Below are positions 35,598-47,270 of a DNA stretch of 64,000 bases, piece after piece. Each line of letters opens with the position of its first letter. Position 1 is the first letter of the stretch. The translations under genes were made by a program, and so were the position numbers. Source of the stretch: Macrocybe gigantea (Eukaryota > Basidiomycota > Agaricomycetes > Agaricales > Callistosporiaceae); assembly GCA_011319805.1 (NCBI GenBank), contig SJRY01000302.1, positions 372,001 to 436,000 of the forward strand, given 5' to 3'. The notes beneath the pieces are model-generated. The model worked only from the letters and a program-made list of their open reading frames with translations. It did no database searches and had not been told where the DNA came from.

Positions 35598-37918
35598 ATG
35601 TACTTCCCTGTCTGGTCCGCTGTCGTCACCGTCGTGGCCCTGTTGTCGGCCGCGGGTGCGGGCGCTCGCCAGATGAGCAAGGCAGAGCTGCATGCACGAC
35701 AGGTCGAGGCCGCCAAGCGTTTCGCCCGTGCACCGCTTGTCAAGCGCGCCACGCCCAAGAACATCACTTTTTCAAACCCACGAGCTTCAGGTTGAGTTGC
35801 CTACATGTCATCCGTGAGATGGGCAGCACGATTGATCTGACAGTGGGCAGAGTTCTTTGTCGACGGCAAGAGCATCCCTGAGGTCGATTTTGACGTCGGT
35901 CCTAGCTGGTCTGGTTTGCTCCCAATCAGCGGAGATAAAAACGAAACGCGCAAAGTATGCTATGCGAAAGCGCGACTGAGTTGCGCTGACGTTTGATCGC
36001 CAGCTTTTTCTGGTTCTTCCCTCCCGGCCCTGACGGCAGTCTCGACGACCTCATCTTTTGGTAGAAATTCTTTGCGGTCCATATATGCGCGATTCTAATC
36101 ATCTTCAGGACTAACGGAGGGCCAGGCTGTTCTTCATTAGAAGGTTTCTTGCAAGAGAACGGTGTATGAATAATTTCATTACTTATCAATGCATGGCTCA
36201 CATGCGATTTCCGTCAGCCTTTCCAATGGGGTGTCGGCACAGCGAAGCCCATTCAGAATCAGTGGAGCTGGACAAACCTGTCCAGCATTCTCTGGGTCGA
36301 GCAGCCAGTTGGGACTGGGTTTTCTCAGGGAACGCCGAATATCCGAGTATGCGCCGTCGCCCATCCGATTTCGTTTCCCAGACGAATAACATTATCCCAC
36401 GCAGAACGAAGATGATCTGGCTGCGCAGTTAGTCGGTTTCTTGCAGCAATTCCTTGAGGTCTTTTCCGAACTCAAGGGCAAGAAATTGTATTTGACTGGC
36501 GAAAGTGTATGCCCAGTCTATCACTTTGCGCTCGATATAGTGCACTCATTTCTGTGTATTTAGTATGCCGGCACATATGTCCCATGTATGTTCGTCTCCT
36601 CTCCGTCATGGAGTCGTTCTTTTTTAGCCATATCTAGACATCGCCAACTACATCTACACCCATTCGACGGCATTAGATCTTAAACTTCAAGGAATCTGGA
36701 TTGCCGATCGTGAGCATGCTCTGTTCCTCGCCTAGCTCAGCTAGTTCACTGGCAATCTTCAGCATCGCTTTCGTGGGACGTTGTCCAGGAGCAAATACCC
36801 GCGGTGGACTTTGTCCACAAATACGAGAATGTGTTCTCTCTCAAGTATGGCCTATCCACGTCTCCAACAAATCCTGATATTTACCACCAAAACATTCAGC
36901 CGGACTTTCATGGCTCAACTTGATCAAGTCGCACGGGGTTGCAACTACGCGGGCTACATGCAAAAATTCGTCACCTATCCTCCAAAGGGCCTTCTTCCCT
37001 TGCCTGGAAAATCGATATTTGCGGACCCAGGTTGCGATGTATGGGATCTCATTTTCGACGCCGCTCTACGGGTCAACCCGGCATTTAACATTTACCGAAT
37101 CTTTGATACATTCCCCGTTCTTTGGGATGTCCTCGGTTTCCCGTACGTCGCGCGCCTTGATCAACCCATCTTGTGCATGCTTTGACGTTGCTTTCATTAG
37201 AGGTTCGTTTGAGGATATTCAGCTGGCCCCATTATACTTTGATAGGGAGGACGTCAAGACGGCAATCCATGCACCGCTCGATGTGCAGTGGTCCGAATGT
37301 TCGAATATCAGAGTGTTCCCACGTGGAGATGGCAGTCTTCCATCTGCACTTACTGTACTGCCGAGCGTGATCGAAAAGAGCAATAGGACGGTGATTATCC
37401 ATGGCCTTGCTGACTTTATCCTTATTGCGGAAGGGTGAGTTGCACTTTAGCATTACTTGCGATTCCAATGAGTTTATGAATCTTTCCCCAAGGACGAGGA
37501 TCGTCATTCAAAAGTGAATGAAGAAATTCCTTCGTATGGTTTTGTCTCTGTTACTGACTCTTTTTTTGTTCCTTTCTCTGTTTATCAGCATGACCTGTAA
37601 GCCACGTTCAGCCTCTGTAATGCCATTCTTCGTCTCAATGCGCTTGCCTGACACAGGGAACGGTCTGCAAGGGTTCCGAACTCCCATCACAAATGACAGC
37701 TTCATTGTCGATGGCGTTGGCGCTCTTGGAACGTCGCACACAGAGCGTGGTCTGACGTACCTCGAGGTTGAACTAAGCGGGCACATGTGAGTCACGACAA
37801 ACGTCCTTGCACCTCGCAGTGCAATCTGATGATTGAGTTCCGCAGGGTGCCCCAATTCTCGCCCATCGCTGCGTTCCAGAGCATGCAATATCTGATGGGA
37901 TTCAGGGCGACGCCGTGA
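35598..37918 (+). CDS. Secreted serine carboxypeptidase, peptidase family S10
   Basis: Removes C-terminal residues from peptides, in the secretory pathway, vacuole or outside the cell. Signal peptide MYFPVWSAVVTVVALLSAAGAG, then a basic propeptide-like region ending LVKRATPKN. Substrate-binding [20 protein letters not shown] (about 36115-36165) is followed by WVEQPVGTGFSQG. The nucleophile Ser is in LTGESYAGTYVPYIANYI, split by an intron at 36510-36565. The charge-relay Asp is in IIHGLADFILI (about 37395-37425) and the His in ELSGHMVPQFSP (about 37775-37865, also split by an intron). At least nine introns, stop TGA 37916-37918. Several NxT/S sites (NITF, NETR, NLSS) fit a glycosylated secreted enzyme. 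Cleavage preference cannot be told. Confidence 0.93.
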
Positions 37919-38240
37919 TGGAATGGAACTCTTTGTATATTATGCATATTGATGTGCTACTTTGTGCTGCATTGGGGTGATGTATAGCAGTATACCGAAA
38001 TTCACTCATTTATTTTGTTGTTTTTCTTGGAAGTTGGGTTTTTGTGTAATATGAAGGGCATTCTTTCTTCTTGTGTGCAGTGACTCCTATGATAGGATTG
38101 GGGAGATGATAAGAAGGAACGTTATTCGGAGCCCACCAATCGTACGCATCAGCAGCGAGGAAACGCCGGAGCTGCATTGGCTTAATTTGGGCTCCGACTT
38201 CCATGTTATCTTACCATGATCATGAGCAGTGCTCCCCTCC

Positions 38241-39005
38241 ATGGATTCCGCATCCTCAAGTCCATCTACGACCACCACAACAGACGCTGACGATCCCAAC
38301 TTCACGCCCGATGGTGCACTAGACCTGCTCTTCGACGCCCAGCTGATCCCGCAGGTGGTCAAGGACGCACTCCCGCCCGGGTTCCACGTAACGTCCTAGC
38401 GCACAGACTCCCAACAGGCTTCACCTCCTGACATCCATTTCTGCAGATCCGCCCGCTGGCATCCACGGACCGCGAGCGCGGGCATCTGCAAGTCCTCTCT
38501 GTCCTGACCAGCGCGGACGATGCAGGGCCAGCCGCGTGGACGCAGCACTTCGATGCTATGCGCGCTGTCAACAGGCTCAGCGCGAGGTCTGGCTCGATCG
38601 CGCCAACGTATTGCACGCTCGTGGTGGTTGATAAGCGCACAAATCGTGTCGTTGCGGTGGGGACGCTCCTGCTGGAGCTCAAGTTCCAGCGCGGGACCGG
38701 TGCAGCGGCGCACATTGAGGATATTGCGGTCGATGGCATGTATCAGGGTCGTAAGCTTGGCCAGCGCGTCGTGCAGGCTCTTGCGTCGATCGGCGAGGCG
38801 GCGGGGGCGTATAGGGTAATTCTGGGACTGCAGGGAGCATAACGTCGGTGAGTTTTTTTTTTTTCTCTCGTTGCTCTTTGCTGGGTCGCGGGGGGGGGGA
38901 GGTGTTAATGGGGCTTGCATGGTAGAGTTTTACCAGAAGTGTGGGTTTCAGATCAAGGGAAGACAGATGGTGCGGATCGTCTCCCTCCTTTTTCGTTTTT
39001 TTTGA
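38241..39005 (+). CDS. GNA1: Glucosamine-6-phosphate N-acetyltransferase, one apparent frame break
   Basis: GNAT enzyme making N-acetylglucosamine-6-phosphate for UDP-GlcNAc, chitin and glycosylation; normally essential in fungi. Exon 1 38241-38387 (Ser/Thr-rich start, then DALPPGFH), intron 38388-38446, exon 2 with IRPLASTDRERGHLQVLSVL, CTLVVVDKRTNRVVAVGTLLLE, AAHIEDIAVDGMYQGRKLGQ (acetyl-CoA loop, about 38710-38770) and RVVQALASIGEAAGAYRVIL. The family continuation is present one frame over (DCREHNV before the donor GTGAGT at 38848), so the GGG at 38824-38826 looks one base too long. After the intron 38848-38925 comes EFYQKCGFQIKGRQMVR. The true C-terminus may differ from the TGA at 39003-39005, because orthologues usually end soon after QMV. 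Confidence 0.82.
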
Positions 39006-39278
39006 CCTTGCCCCGGATCGTAGGTGAAGTATTTCGTTCTCAAGTAGCACGAATCGGTCTGCCTGTGACGTGATTCGGACGAGTCGTCCATTGCTGCAAT
39101 GTAGACCCAGTTTCACAGATCTTTGTATGCGTTTCTTTCTTTTCAGGAAAAGATAGAACGAACACCTGCGATGCACAATAGATAGTTGTACCGTCAAGCA
39201 TCAGCCTCATCGGCTGTACTGAAAGGCTCTGCAAATACTGCATAAAGAACTTGTCAGCAAGGCAACATCGTCAGATAT

Positions 39279-39557
39279 TCACGAGCGTTTGCTTTCGGAG
39301 AACACCAAAATTGGAGCAATGTTGTAGTTCCTTGTCAAGTAGTCATCTATCTGCTGGTCACACTCTGAAACATTCTTGAAGAAAATCCCCTGAATTAGGG
39401 CAAGTGGCATAGCATCGATTGGACATCGGTGTACGGAACGTGGACCCACATATGTTGCGATCTGCGACATAGAGCTGCCCTGAGCCGCAGGTGAAGGAAA
39501 AAGCAACGCGACTCTGGATGCGGATAGATCGACTGCAGAAGTGAACGCCAGAATCAT
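39279..39557 (-). CDS. Possible small hypothetical gene
   Basis: A 92-codon ATG-led frame with even amino-acid use, continuing over a possible GTGAAT donor at 39279-39284 into a short downstream exon. No domain or signal peptide is recognised. It lies in the roughly 770-bp gap between GNA1 and the TPR gene. It could equally be a relic or chance. Confidence 0.25.
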   Translation of the reverse strand: MILAFTSAVDLSASRVALLFPSPAAQGSSMSQIATYVGPRSVHRCPIDAMPLALIQGIFFKNVSECDQQIDDYLTRNYNIAPILVFSESKRS

Positions 39558-39771
39558 TGAAGAGGCGCCTCGTCCGACCGCTTAGGTCGTTGGAATTTCG
39601 CTCAGTGCGATAGACCGCAAATTAGCGTCGAAATTGATTCAAGGACGCCAAGTCACTGATCGTTGGAGTTGCGCGCAAAGAGAGAATAGTGATACGTAGT
39701 GATTGGCAATGCCTTTCGCAAACAACACCGAGCTCCAGTCTCGGACTTAGACGCGACGGAACGCGACGACC

Positions 39772-41425
39772 ATGAACGGCAGCATCGTCCGAATCGTTCG
39801 CCAGCATTCATTGCGCCCCGTAATCCAACAAATATGCTATAGCGCCATACCGCGTCCATCAAGCGTTTTGGCTACCTCGAGACACGCATTGAACGTTGGC
39901 GGATGCCGCCGCGTAGGGACCCAAGCGGACTCTGTCTCTAGCTCAGGCTCCAAAGCGGCCAATCCACTTCGCCCCTTCTTTACCTTGCTTCTGGCCCTTG
40001 GTGTCGGAGCTGTAGTTTATGGCGTGTTCGTTCGCTCAAACTGTGCTCTCAAAGTTGAACTGACAGGAGCATCCCGCGCAGCTACGACATCTACAACACT
40101 CTGACGCTCTGGCCTCCGGAAGTGAGAGGAGACCTGCGCGGAGCTTTGAGAGCAAAGTATAAAGGGGATCTCGAACTCAGTAAACAGTATTTTGGAAGGT
40201 ACGCAGCTGACGGTGTTTCACACAACCTCAAAAGCTTCCTCCAGTGTAACTTGAATCCGCCTACAATAAGCTTGGTATCTCCAGAGCCTGGGACACGGCA
40301 AAAGATCTCCCCGAGGCCGTCTTCGAGCCTCAGACTCATCTCAAAACTTCCGGAATAGCGATATGTCTGGCAGATGTCCTGGAATCCAGTCAAGAGTACG
40401 AAGACGCTGTAAAGGTGTACGAGGAGACTTTGCAAAGGCTGCAAGATGTTGGGATTCAGAACCTCAGCGGACCTGAAAAGCTCAGAGCTGTCTCGATTGC
40501 GTATAGGTTGGGTGAGATCGCGCAGCTGCTGAACAAGCCTGAAGACCAGGAAAGACATCTCGCATGGGCCGTCGAGACCATCCTCAAGTCAGTGATGGAC
40601 GAACAAGCCGCGTCGCACCCGCAAGTGCATGGAACTGCCGCGTCGGAGACACGGACGATGATAACGGAATTGGAGCTGCCATCTTGGGCCACGACTCTGG
40701 ATGTTGCTGCCCCCTTTGAAGCGCTGGGATCTTTCTATGCAGATTCCGGGAATGTAGAGTACGTTAAAAAAAACAACACTTGTCTTTAGTCCCGAGGCCA
40801 GACGCCTAAACGTGTTTTTTTTTCAGATACGCGATGCCATTGTATCTGCATGCGATTTCCATCCTGATACCTCGAGCGCCGAAAACGTCTTCCGCGGAGG
40901 ACAGATGTCGCGGTGCGTAACACTTTCTGGTCGACTCGTCGACGAACGCCGTAGCGATCGGTCATCTCATCGTTGCATGTGCAGGTGCACAGTTGATGTC
41001 TAATCTTTCCGAGCTGATAGTACGCAGTCCGGAGAATCTCACCCCCGAAATCCTTCATCAAGCAGAAGCTTGGGCGGCGAAAGCACTTGATATCGCAACG
41101 CAGACCAAGAAGGACATGTCACCACAGCATCCCACTTGCGAGGTGGCCATGGCCGTGGCGCTGTACAATCTTGGCGCGATACGCCAGGTACGAATATATG
41201 TGTCTATTAATCCAAACGGAAATAATTCTTTTTCCCTTCCTATTCCTCCACCAGATGTCCGACGACCCAGAAAAAGCGAAACAATATTTCATGCAGAGTC
41301 TCCGTCAGGCAAAGGAAATCGGAATGCAAGAGGGCGTTATGCAGGCGCAAGAGGCTCTGGATCTATTACGAACGGAAAAGAAAGATTCTTCCTCCAAGCC
41401 GAGCCGGCCTGAAAGCGCATCCTAA
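39772..41425 (+). CDS. Mitochondrial TPR protein, MGR3-like
   Basis: Resembles fungal Mgr3-type proteins, adaptors of the mitochondrial i-AAA protease. The N-terminus is Arg/Ser-rich without acidic residues (IVRIVRQHSLRPVIQQICYSAIPR), as in a presequence, followed by a hydrophobic anchor FFTLLLALGVGAVVYG. Then comes the family segment YDIYNTLTLWPPEVRGDLRGALRAKYKGDLELSKQYFGR. TPR-like helices follow: EYEDAVKVYEETLQRLQDVG, VSIAYRLGEIAQLL, AAPFEALGSFYADSGNVEYAMPLYLHAISIL, AEAWAAKALDIATQTKK, EVAMAVALYNLGAIRQMSDDPEKAKQYFMQSLRQAKEIG. The C-terminus is Lys/Ser-rich. Five or more introns; the junction near 40020-40085 could not be resolved in frame with confidence. Convergent with SEC62, 160 bp away. 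Confidence 0.72.
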
Positions 41426-41586
41426 CCCTCTTCAATGCGGAAAACGAACAACTTGAACAAAACCGTATGATAGTAAGATCTGACCTGTAGAGCTAAGGAT
41501 ATAAATATGTCATCTTCGACGTAAACGAGAGGAATGGGAAGCAGAAAAGCCGGAGAAAGTACATGAGCTACCCAACCATCCATAAA

Positions 41587-42526
41587 CTATGCATCCTCGT
41601 CCTCTATCTCCTCAATTCTCGCAGACCGATGCGAAGGACCGATGTCCTCGTCTTGAATCTCTTCAATATGAGCAGAGCTGTTGCCATTGCTCTTTGAAGA
41701 TTTCTTTTTCTCTTTCTCTTTCTCTTTCTTCTCTCCCTTCTTCTTTTTCGACTTCTTTTTCGGTAAATCCCACTCCCACAATGGAATGAACGATTCGACC
41801 TGATCAATCCGGATGAGAAACATGGAGCACATAACAGAGCGAAGTAGCAAAGACTCACAAATCCGACGTCAGCAAACAGCTGTGGAAAGATCCAAATTCC
41901 TGGACTGGCCACGATGACGGTTATGATGTAGAAGATAAGCCGGATTACGGCAATCACAAAGAACAATCCGATCAGGCCCAGCATGCCTATGCTCAGATAC
42001 CACACTCCGAGGCGCATTATGGGCGGCCAGAGAGGAAACATGACGCCAGCAAGCATAATGGCGACCATGAGAATACCACCGGCATACGTCGTCCACTGCG
42101 AGCCTTCATAGAACCAGGCATAGTATTCATCAGGCGCAAAAGCCTGCTCCTGAATAATTTGTAGGTTCTTGGGTGAGGACGATGACGTGCCCGACGGACC
42201 GCCGCGCTGAACGCGCAGGTAAAAGGCAAAAGCGTTTGCGGCTTGTAGGAGTGCGCGTGCCTCGGTTTCGTTTGTGATCTTGGGATGGCCTTTGAGCTTC
42301 TGATAAGCAGGTGAGAGGAGCGCTTTAACAGCAGATTTTCCTTTTCATCGAGCAGAGTGCATGAGCTAGGAGCGTTCAACGGAGAGAGAGTCATCACTGC
42401 ACCTTTGAAATAATCCAAACGCTTCCCGTTCAATGCCCCGACGCGAACTTTCATGCCCGAGCTCCCGCCTCGCAAGAACTGAGCGATCTTCTTAACCTCT
42501 GGGGGTGCCTTTGCCTGTTGTTCCAT
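41587..42526 (-). CDS. SEC62: ER protein-translocation subunit Sec62
   Basis: Membrane subunit of the Sec62/63 complex for post-translational import into the ER. The start at 42524-42526 gives MEQQAKAPPEVKKIAQFLRGGSSGMKVRVGALNGKRLDYF, then across an intron GKSAVKALLSPAYQKLKGHPKI, both typical of the N-terminal cytosolic domain. Two long hydrophobic helices (TYAGGILMVAIMLAGVMFPLWP and LSIGMLGLIGLFFVIAVIRLIFYIITVIV) separated by a short turn follow at about 41880-42100. The cytosolic tail is extremely Lys/Glu-rich (KKKSKKKKGEKKEKEKEKKK) and ends in repeated acidic HIEEIQDED and RIEEIEDEDA blocks. Two introns; no frame break seen. Confidence 0.93.
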
Positions 42527-43659
42527 CTCGTTATCCCCCTACGTTAATTAGTCAATCGTTGAACGGGTTTGCTCTGGAGCAAGATCTTGCAATTCGTGCA
42601 AAGCGTCTGGCGATGTAAAGGAAAGTCCTTTAGATATAGTTTAGATAATTCGCAACGACCAACCTAGATATTGCCAGAAACCTCGACGGAGGTGAGAAGC
42701 GATGGAACGAATAGGGACCTTAGTGCGCTGGCAAGACTGCCACGATTGCCTGGAGTCACATGCATTCCGCGTGACTAGATTACATCACGCCGAGAATTGA
42801 TCCGGGACGGGCTGCGTTGGAACGCCTAGCCTGCCTTCTCGCCATGTAGGTTCAAGAAAGAGCAGGGAGAGGGCAGATGGGATTATCGAGATTTTCTGTC
42901 TTCTGAATGGTGCCAAAATTTAAGTTTCATATTTTGGCCCTACTCAGTGTCATTGAGTGTTGAAATTTAAACTGAATGCTTGGTGTGCACAACGCGCATC
43001 TACCCAAGTTCATTCAATATCATGATTACTTATATTTTAGTGCAAAAGCAAACGTTGCCGTTATCGTCTTGGAACTATCCTGATCCATCCCCGCAATGCC
43101 CCAGCCACATGACTGGTGGCTTACGTGTGATGGTTGAACGAAATACGAGACTGCATGTATGAGGAGTGTGCAACATTGATCCGATCCTGATCAGTCAACA
43201 GTGAGCCCATTGGGACTAGTGGTCAAGCTCTCAAGCCCCCTTTCAAAGAGGACCCGCGTCAGAACGATTTAACTACATATCAAAGCGTCAAATCACATGG
43301 AGAAAGAAACTTTGACGCACCACTCCACTACTTCGCAACGAGTTGAAAGCAGCGTAACTATAATTTAGATCAGTATCAATCTGGCGCGTCTCGTCGGTGA
43401 CAGGTACCTATCACATGGAAACGCCTCTGCTGACAGGACGTTGATAAAGTCGGGCCAGGGATTCGAGCGTACTGTTGTTCGGACGTGACAGGACGGTGGG
43501 CGGTCAAAGAAGAGTTGTTTTCATTCAGCGCCCGAACAGGGCTGCGAGTGAATTCGATGAGCTCCAACACGCATCTTGAAATATGGGGCACAGCAAAATG
43601 GCAATTCCATGTCTGCGCCTAACGTCTACGTTGGCCCAGGGTAAGGGTAGGCGGCTCAC
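42527..43659. other. Interval between SEC62 and UspA gene
   Basis: About 1.1 kb. Contains the SEC62 promoter and the region where the C-terminal exon of the UspA gene would be expected. On the minus strand near 43555-43580 the words VLELIEF weakly recall the UspA helix 4, but the sequence after it is unrelated. Nothing else supported. Confidence 0.35.
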
Positions 43660-45445
43660 CTAGCAACATATGTCTTGCGTTTTTCGCATGCCAAGCTTGA
43701 CATCGGACGGTGACGTTAAGCTTGGTACGTTGGAGAAGGCTTGTGGCTTGGCGGATCAGAATGTATGCGAGTGCTTGTCGCTATCAAGCCAAGAAAACAT
43801 GAGTGTGCCAATGATAACACTCCCCGACAGTGGAACTCACCTCTTGCTGAGCTCTTAGTTTAGTCGCACGATCAGCCGGGTTGGGAATCAGTGGATCAAC
43901 TGTATTGCATTTAAACCGCAAGGAGACGAAAGCGGGGAGACTTACCATTCGCCTCATTCTCCACAACGTTGACAATCAACATCTCGTCTCCATCTCTCAA
44001 CACCGTCCCAATGCCCCACTCTACAGCATACCGACTCTCCTCACTAAGGTCGCTAGCGACGATATACCTACGCAACCTCCTTCCCCCTCTCATACCCTCC
44101 GGGTCACCTTGTCTAATAGTAAGTGTGCACCTATCACGCTCGAACACCGGACGAGAAGTACGATACGGAAGAGGCTCATGTTTGACGGATTTCCGTCTCC
44201 GAGCGCCCCTCTTTCCACGGACCGTACCAGTCGAGTTGAGAGTGGTAGGGAAATAGGGTTCAGGAGGGACGATGACGTTGACGCCCTCTCCAAGCAGATC
44301 CGGGTCAATGTCTACTTCCCCATCCACATTTGTGTGTGGTGGAACAATAAGTGCGTTGCGTTCGGTATTACGCTCAGTGACGGAATCGAAAAAGTCGTCA
44401 TCGCTCCAAGGCTCGTCTTCAGTCTCTTGATCCATCTCTCCGATGATCTCGTCGCCTGAATCGGCGTCCTCGGTGAACGCGGTGCGAGGGCGGACCGAGG
44501 CTGTATCCGAGAGGTCGGCATCGGATTGTGAGAGGGGGCGGGTTGAGGTGTGGGAGAAACTTCGCGCTGGCGTTGGCGGCGGCGTCGGAAGGAAGCGACG
44601 GAGAATGGGGAATATGAGCGTGCGCGCGATGATCGAGAGGATAGGGAAGTATCTCTTGGATCGGGGGTCTGCGAGACGGACTTTGGGCGATCTTGCTTGG
44701 TTACGGGACGGCCTCGTGATTCTTTGATGTCTTCGCTACTGCTACCGTTTGTGTGAGCGGGGCTTTCCTTTGTGGAAGTGCGAGAGAGGGAGAGGGAGAG
44801 ACCGCCCATCATGGAGCTGAAGGACATTCTGCCAAAGGAACCGGAGGAGGTGGTGCGTGGAGGCATTTCTGGTTTATTGGAAGAAGAGGAGGGCCTGGAG
44901 GAAGGGGAGGAATGATGGGATTGCGTGCGTTCGAGTGCATTGATGAGAGAATCTTTGTCGATTGGCTGAGATGTAAAAGGGGTCAGTATGGTGTTTGTTG
45001 AAAAGCGACGAAATTTCCTGGTGTGTTTACGGAAAAGAGAAGGACGATGAGGACTATCTGAGGATGAAGTTGGGGTTGAAGCACCACTTGTAGTAGCGCT
45101 GGTGGGAAGAGTAGCAGTACGAAAGAAGAGAGAGTTCTCTCTACCCTCTTGAGCGGGAGAAAGGGAAGATGAAAAGAAAGAAGGCGCCTTCCAGCTGCTA
45201 CTGCTGCTGGGGCGACGACGTGGATCACTCCCGCTGGCTGCTGGAGAAAGAGTGAAGAAAGCAGGAGCCTTCCAGCTGCTGCTACTGCTGGGACGACGAC
45301 TCGGATCACTGCCATTGGTTGGGGGAGAAAGGGTGAAGAAAGGAGGAGCTTTCCAGCTAGAGCTGCTGCTGGGACGACCGCCACTGCTAGCAGGTCAAGG
45401 AACATATTTTGTCCAGCTATGTTTCTTTTCTGGAGTAGTACTCAT
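43660..45445 (-). CDS. UspA-domain (universal stress) protein with Ser-rich repeat N-terminus; disrupted
   Basis: Fungal Usp protein with a long N-terminal extension. The ATG at 45443-45445 gives MSTTPEKKHSWTKYVP, then an in-frame TGA (45395-45397). Beyond it the same frame runs through three near-identical repeats of the type RPSSSSSWKAPxFFTLSP...GSDP (about 45180-45390). After an intron: PIDKDSLINALERTQSHHSS, SFGRMSFSSMMGGLSLSL, then Arg/Ser-rich sequence. At 44534-44538 (GGGGG on the plus strand) the frame shifts by one and continues SQSDADLSDTASVRPRTAF, EDEPWSDDDFFDSV. Usp domain: RRYIVASDLSEESRYAVEWGIGTVLRDGDEMLIVNVVENE (about 43950-44060), VDPLIPNPADRATKLRAQQE (43841-43899), RQALAYILIRQATSLLQRTKLNVTVRCQAWHAKNARHMLL (43660-43780). 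The last strand with the ATP-binding G-2x-G-9x-G(S/T) was not found. Confidence 0.65.
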
Positions 45446-46269
45446 GTCGTCCGTGTTTTGGTCGAGCCCTTTGTCCACACTATCCCAGTTGCGGGGGAAG
45501 GCTCGGAAGCTTTCCTGGTTGCTTCGTAGCGAATCGGTCCATGATTGTGTAGGACATGGACCGATACATATGCTTGTTCGTTCAAGAAATAACTCGACGT
45601 CGAGAGATATTGGACTTACATCAATTCCAGACCCGCTTTTAGGAACGGAATTGGACACGCGGTGTCGGGGTGGATGTGATCGGTGGGGTGATCTCACCGT
45701 CTCAATGACTTGATACTTCCGAGCTTAAGCTTTGGGCAATGCCAGTGCTGAGGAGCATAGTTGGTTCACCACCACCTCCAGAGAGGTAGTTTATCCTCGG
45801 CGGGTCTGGTCCTCCAACAAGCGGTTCCAATTCTCGACCACGCTCTTGTCACCAGAACGAACGACTGTGGGTACGTCAGAGGTCTTTTGTAGTGTGTCCC
45901 TACCATAGGAAATAGGCGCCGCAACTGGACGCCCTCCTCCAGTGCGACCCCGGGTCCCTTCCCCGTCCCGCCCTGCATTTCCCTGGGTTCCGGCTTTGTA
46001 GCGTTTATCCAGTCTTGAGACTGTGAAATGTGCCGATTGAAGCTTGTGAACATCCAACATCTGAATTTTGCTCTAGCACTGCAGATCGATCTCAGGTATT
46101 CTTCCGCCATAAGTCTAACGCACTATCTTATTTGCGCTTGAAGGATGGAGTGGCATATCAATCGTAGCTGTGAAGTCGTGTCTCGGCCTCCAACAGTAGG
46201 ATACAGGTAGGTAGATAAGTAGGTATACACGACAGGGTCCATGCTTTACATAAAGCGGTTCTCAAAACA
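45446..46269. other. Interval between UspA gene and APH-like kinase
   Basis: About 0.8 kb. A minus-strand frame at 45766-46110 (114 codons) lacks a domain and is probably chance. The region just upstream of 45445 could hold a 5' exon of the UspA gene. Nothing firm. Confidence 0.35.
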
Positions 46270-47270
46270 TCATGCTAACGGTGCAACTTGTAAAGCCCAA
46301 TCGATGAACCTCAGCATCCCAAACTCAGCATCGTATCGCACCAGTCTGCTGAGAATTGCCTCAACCCACTCCTTAGCTCCTTCCACCTGTCCGATATACT
46401 GTCGAGCGTCCGCAGCGATCGTTGCGTATTCCATGTAAACAGGATACCAGCCTGCACGATCCCAGTCAACCAGCCAGATAACGTCATTGTCATCCAAGAT
46501 GCAATTCCGGGACGCGATGTCGCCGTGCGTGAAGACTAAGGGGTAATTGGTGCTAAATGGTGGAGTACGGTACGACTGATGGAACCGTTTAGCCACGTCG
46601 CGCTTGTGATTGAGCCAATCAACCAACGCGGCATGAGACGGCAGGGGTTCGAGATCTTCAACGAGCCAGCGACCTCGCCATGTGGCAAGCGGATTCACCG
46701 GACCAGGTTTGGAAGGGGGCGTGAGCCTCTGGAGTTTATGCAAGTAAGAAGCTACCCTTGCAGTAACCTCTTCCTTTTGGAAGGTATTCAACTGGTCCCA
46801 GAGCTCGTCAAGAGGACGACCTTTTATAAACCGAGAAACGATGTGGATGCGGCCGTTCGAACAGAACACCAAGAAAACCTTGGGGACAGGAATATCAGTA
46901 TGTTTCCGTACAAATTCGCTGTTTTCTGCTTCAGCAAGGCGAGTGCAGTTGGCATATTTCACTACATATTCTTCGCCAATTCGTCCTACACCCGTGTGCC
47001 AATTGGGGTCGTTCGAGGGAAGACGAAGGAGATTCAAAATATCGTCTGGTTGCAATGGGAAACCGTCGGCGCGCATAAGGACTTCGGGAAGGTAAGGAGA
47101 ATGACGACGGCCACAGTTCCAGCATGGTCTCTTCTCAACCTGGAGCTGCAGTGAATATCCAAAGAAATGGGCCTCAGCAATCGACTCACATCCAGGCGAA
47201 CGTCGCAATCATGCATTGAAAAATTGCAATCTTTCATCATAGAAAGCTGTTGGATGGTGGGGTTCGTCAT
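46270..47270 (-). CDS. APH/choline-kinase-fold phosphotransferase family protein
   Basis: Member of the aminoglycoside-phosphotransferase-like (APH) kinase family, abundant in basidiomycetes; substrates mostly unknown, and resistance should not be inferred. Exon 1 47190-47270 starts MTNPTIQQLSMMKDCNFSM; a 44-nt intron (47146-47189) leads to exon 2 46270-47145. N-lobe: GVGRIGEEYVVKYAN with the conserved Lys, then ENSEFVRKHTDIPVPKVF and IVSRFIKGRPLDELWDQL. Catalytic loop: FTHGDIASRNCILDDND (about 46470-46520); metal-binding Asp in VIWLVDWDRAGWYPVYMEYA. The C-terminus is a normal APH helix. A CWNCGRRH element early in exon 2 is noteworthy but a single pair of Cys. The kinase active residues are intact. 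Confidence 0.88.

Noticed and set aside
45766..46110. 114-codon minus-strand frame
   Set aside because: No homology recognised, no splice partners; overlapping frame of similar length in another phase.
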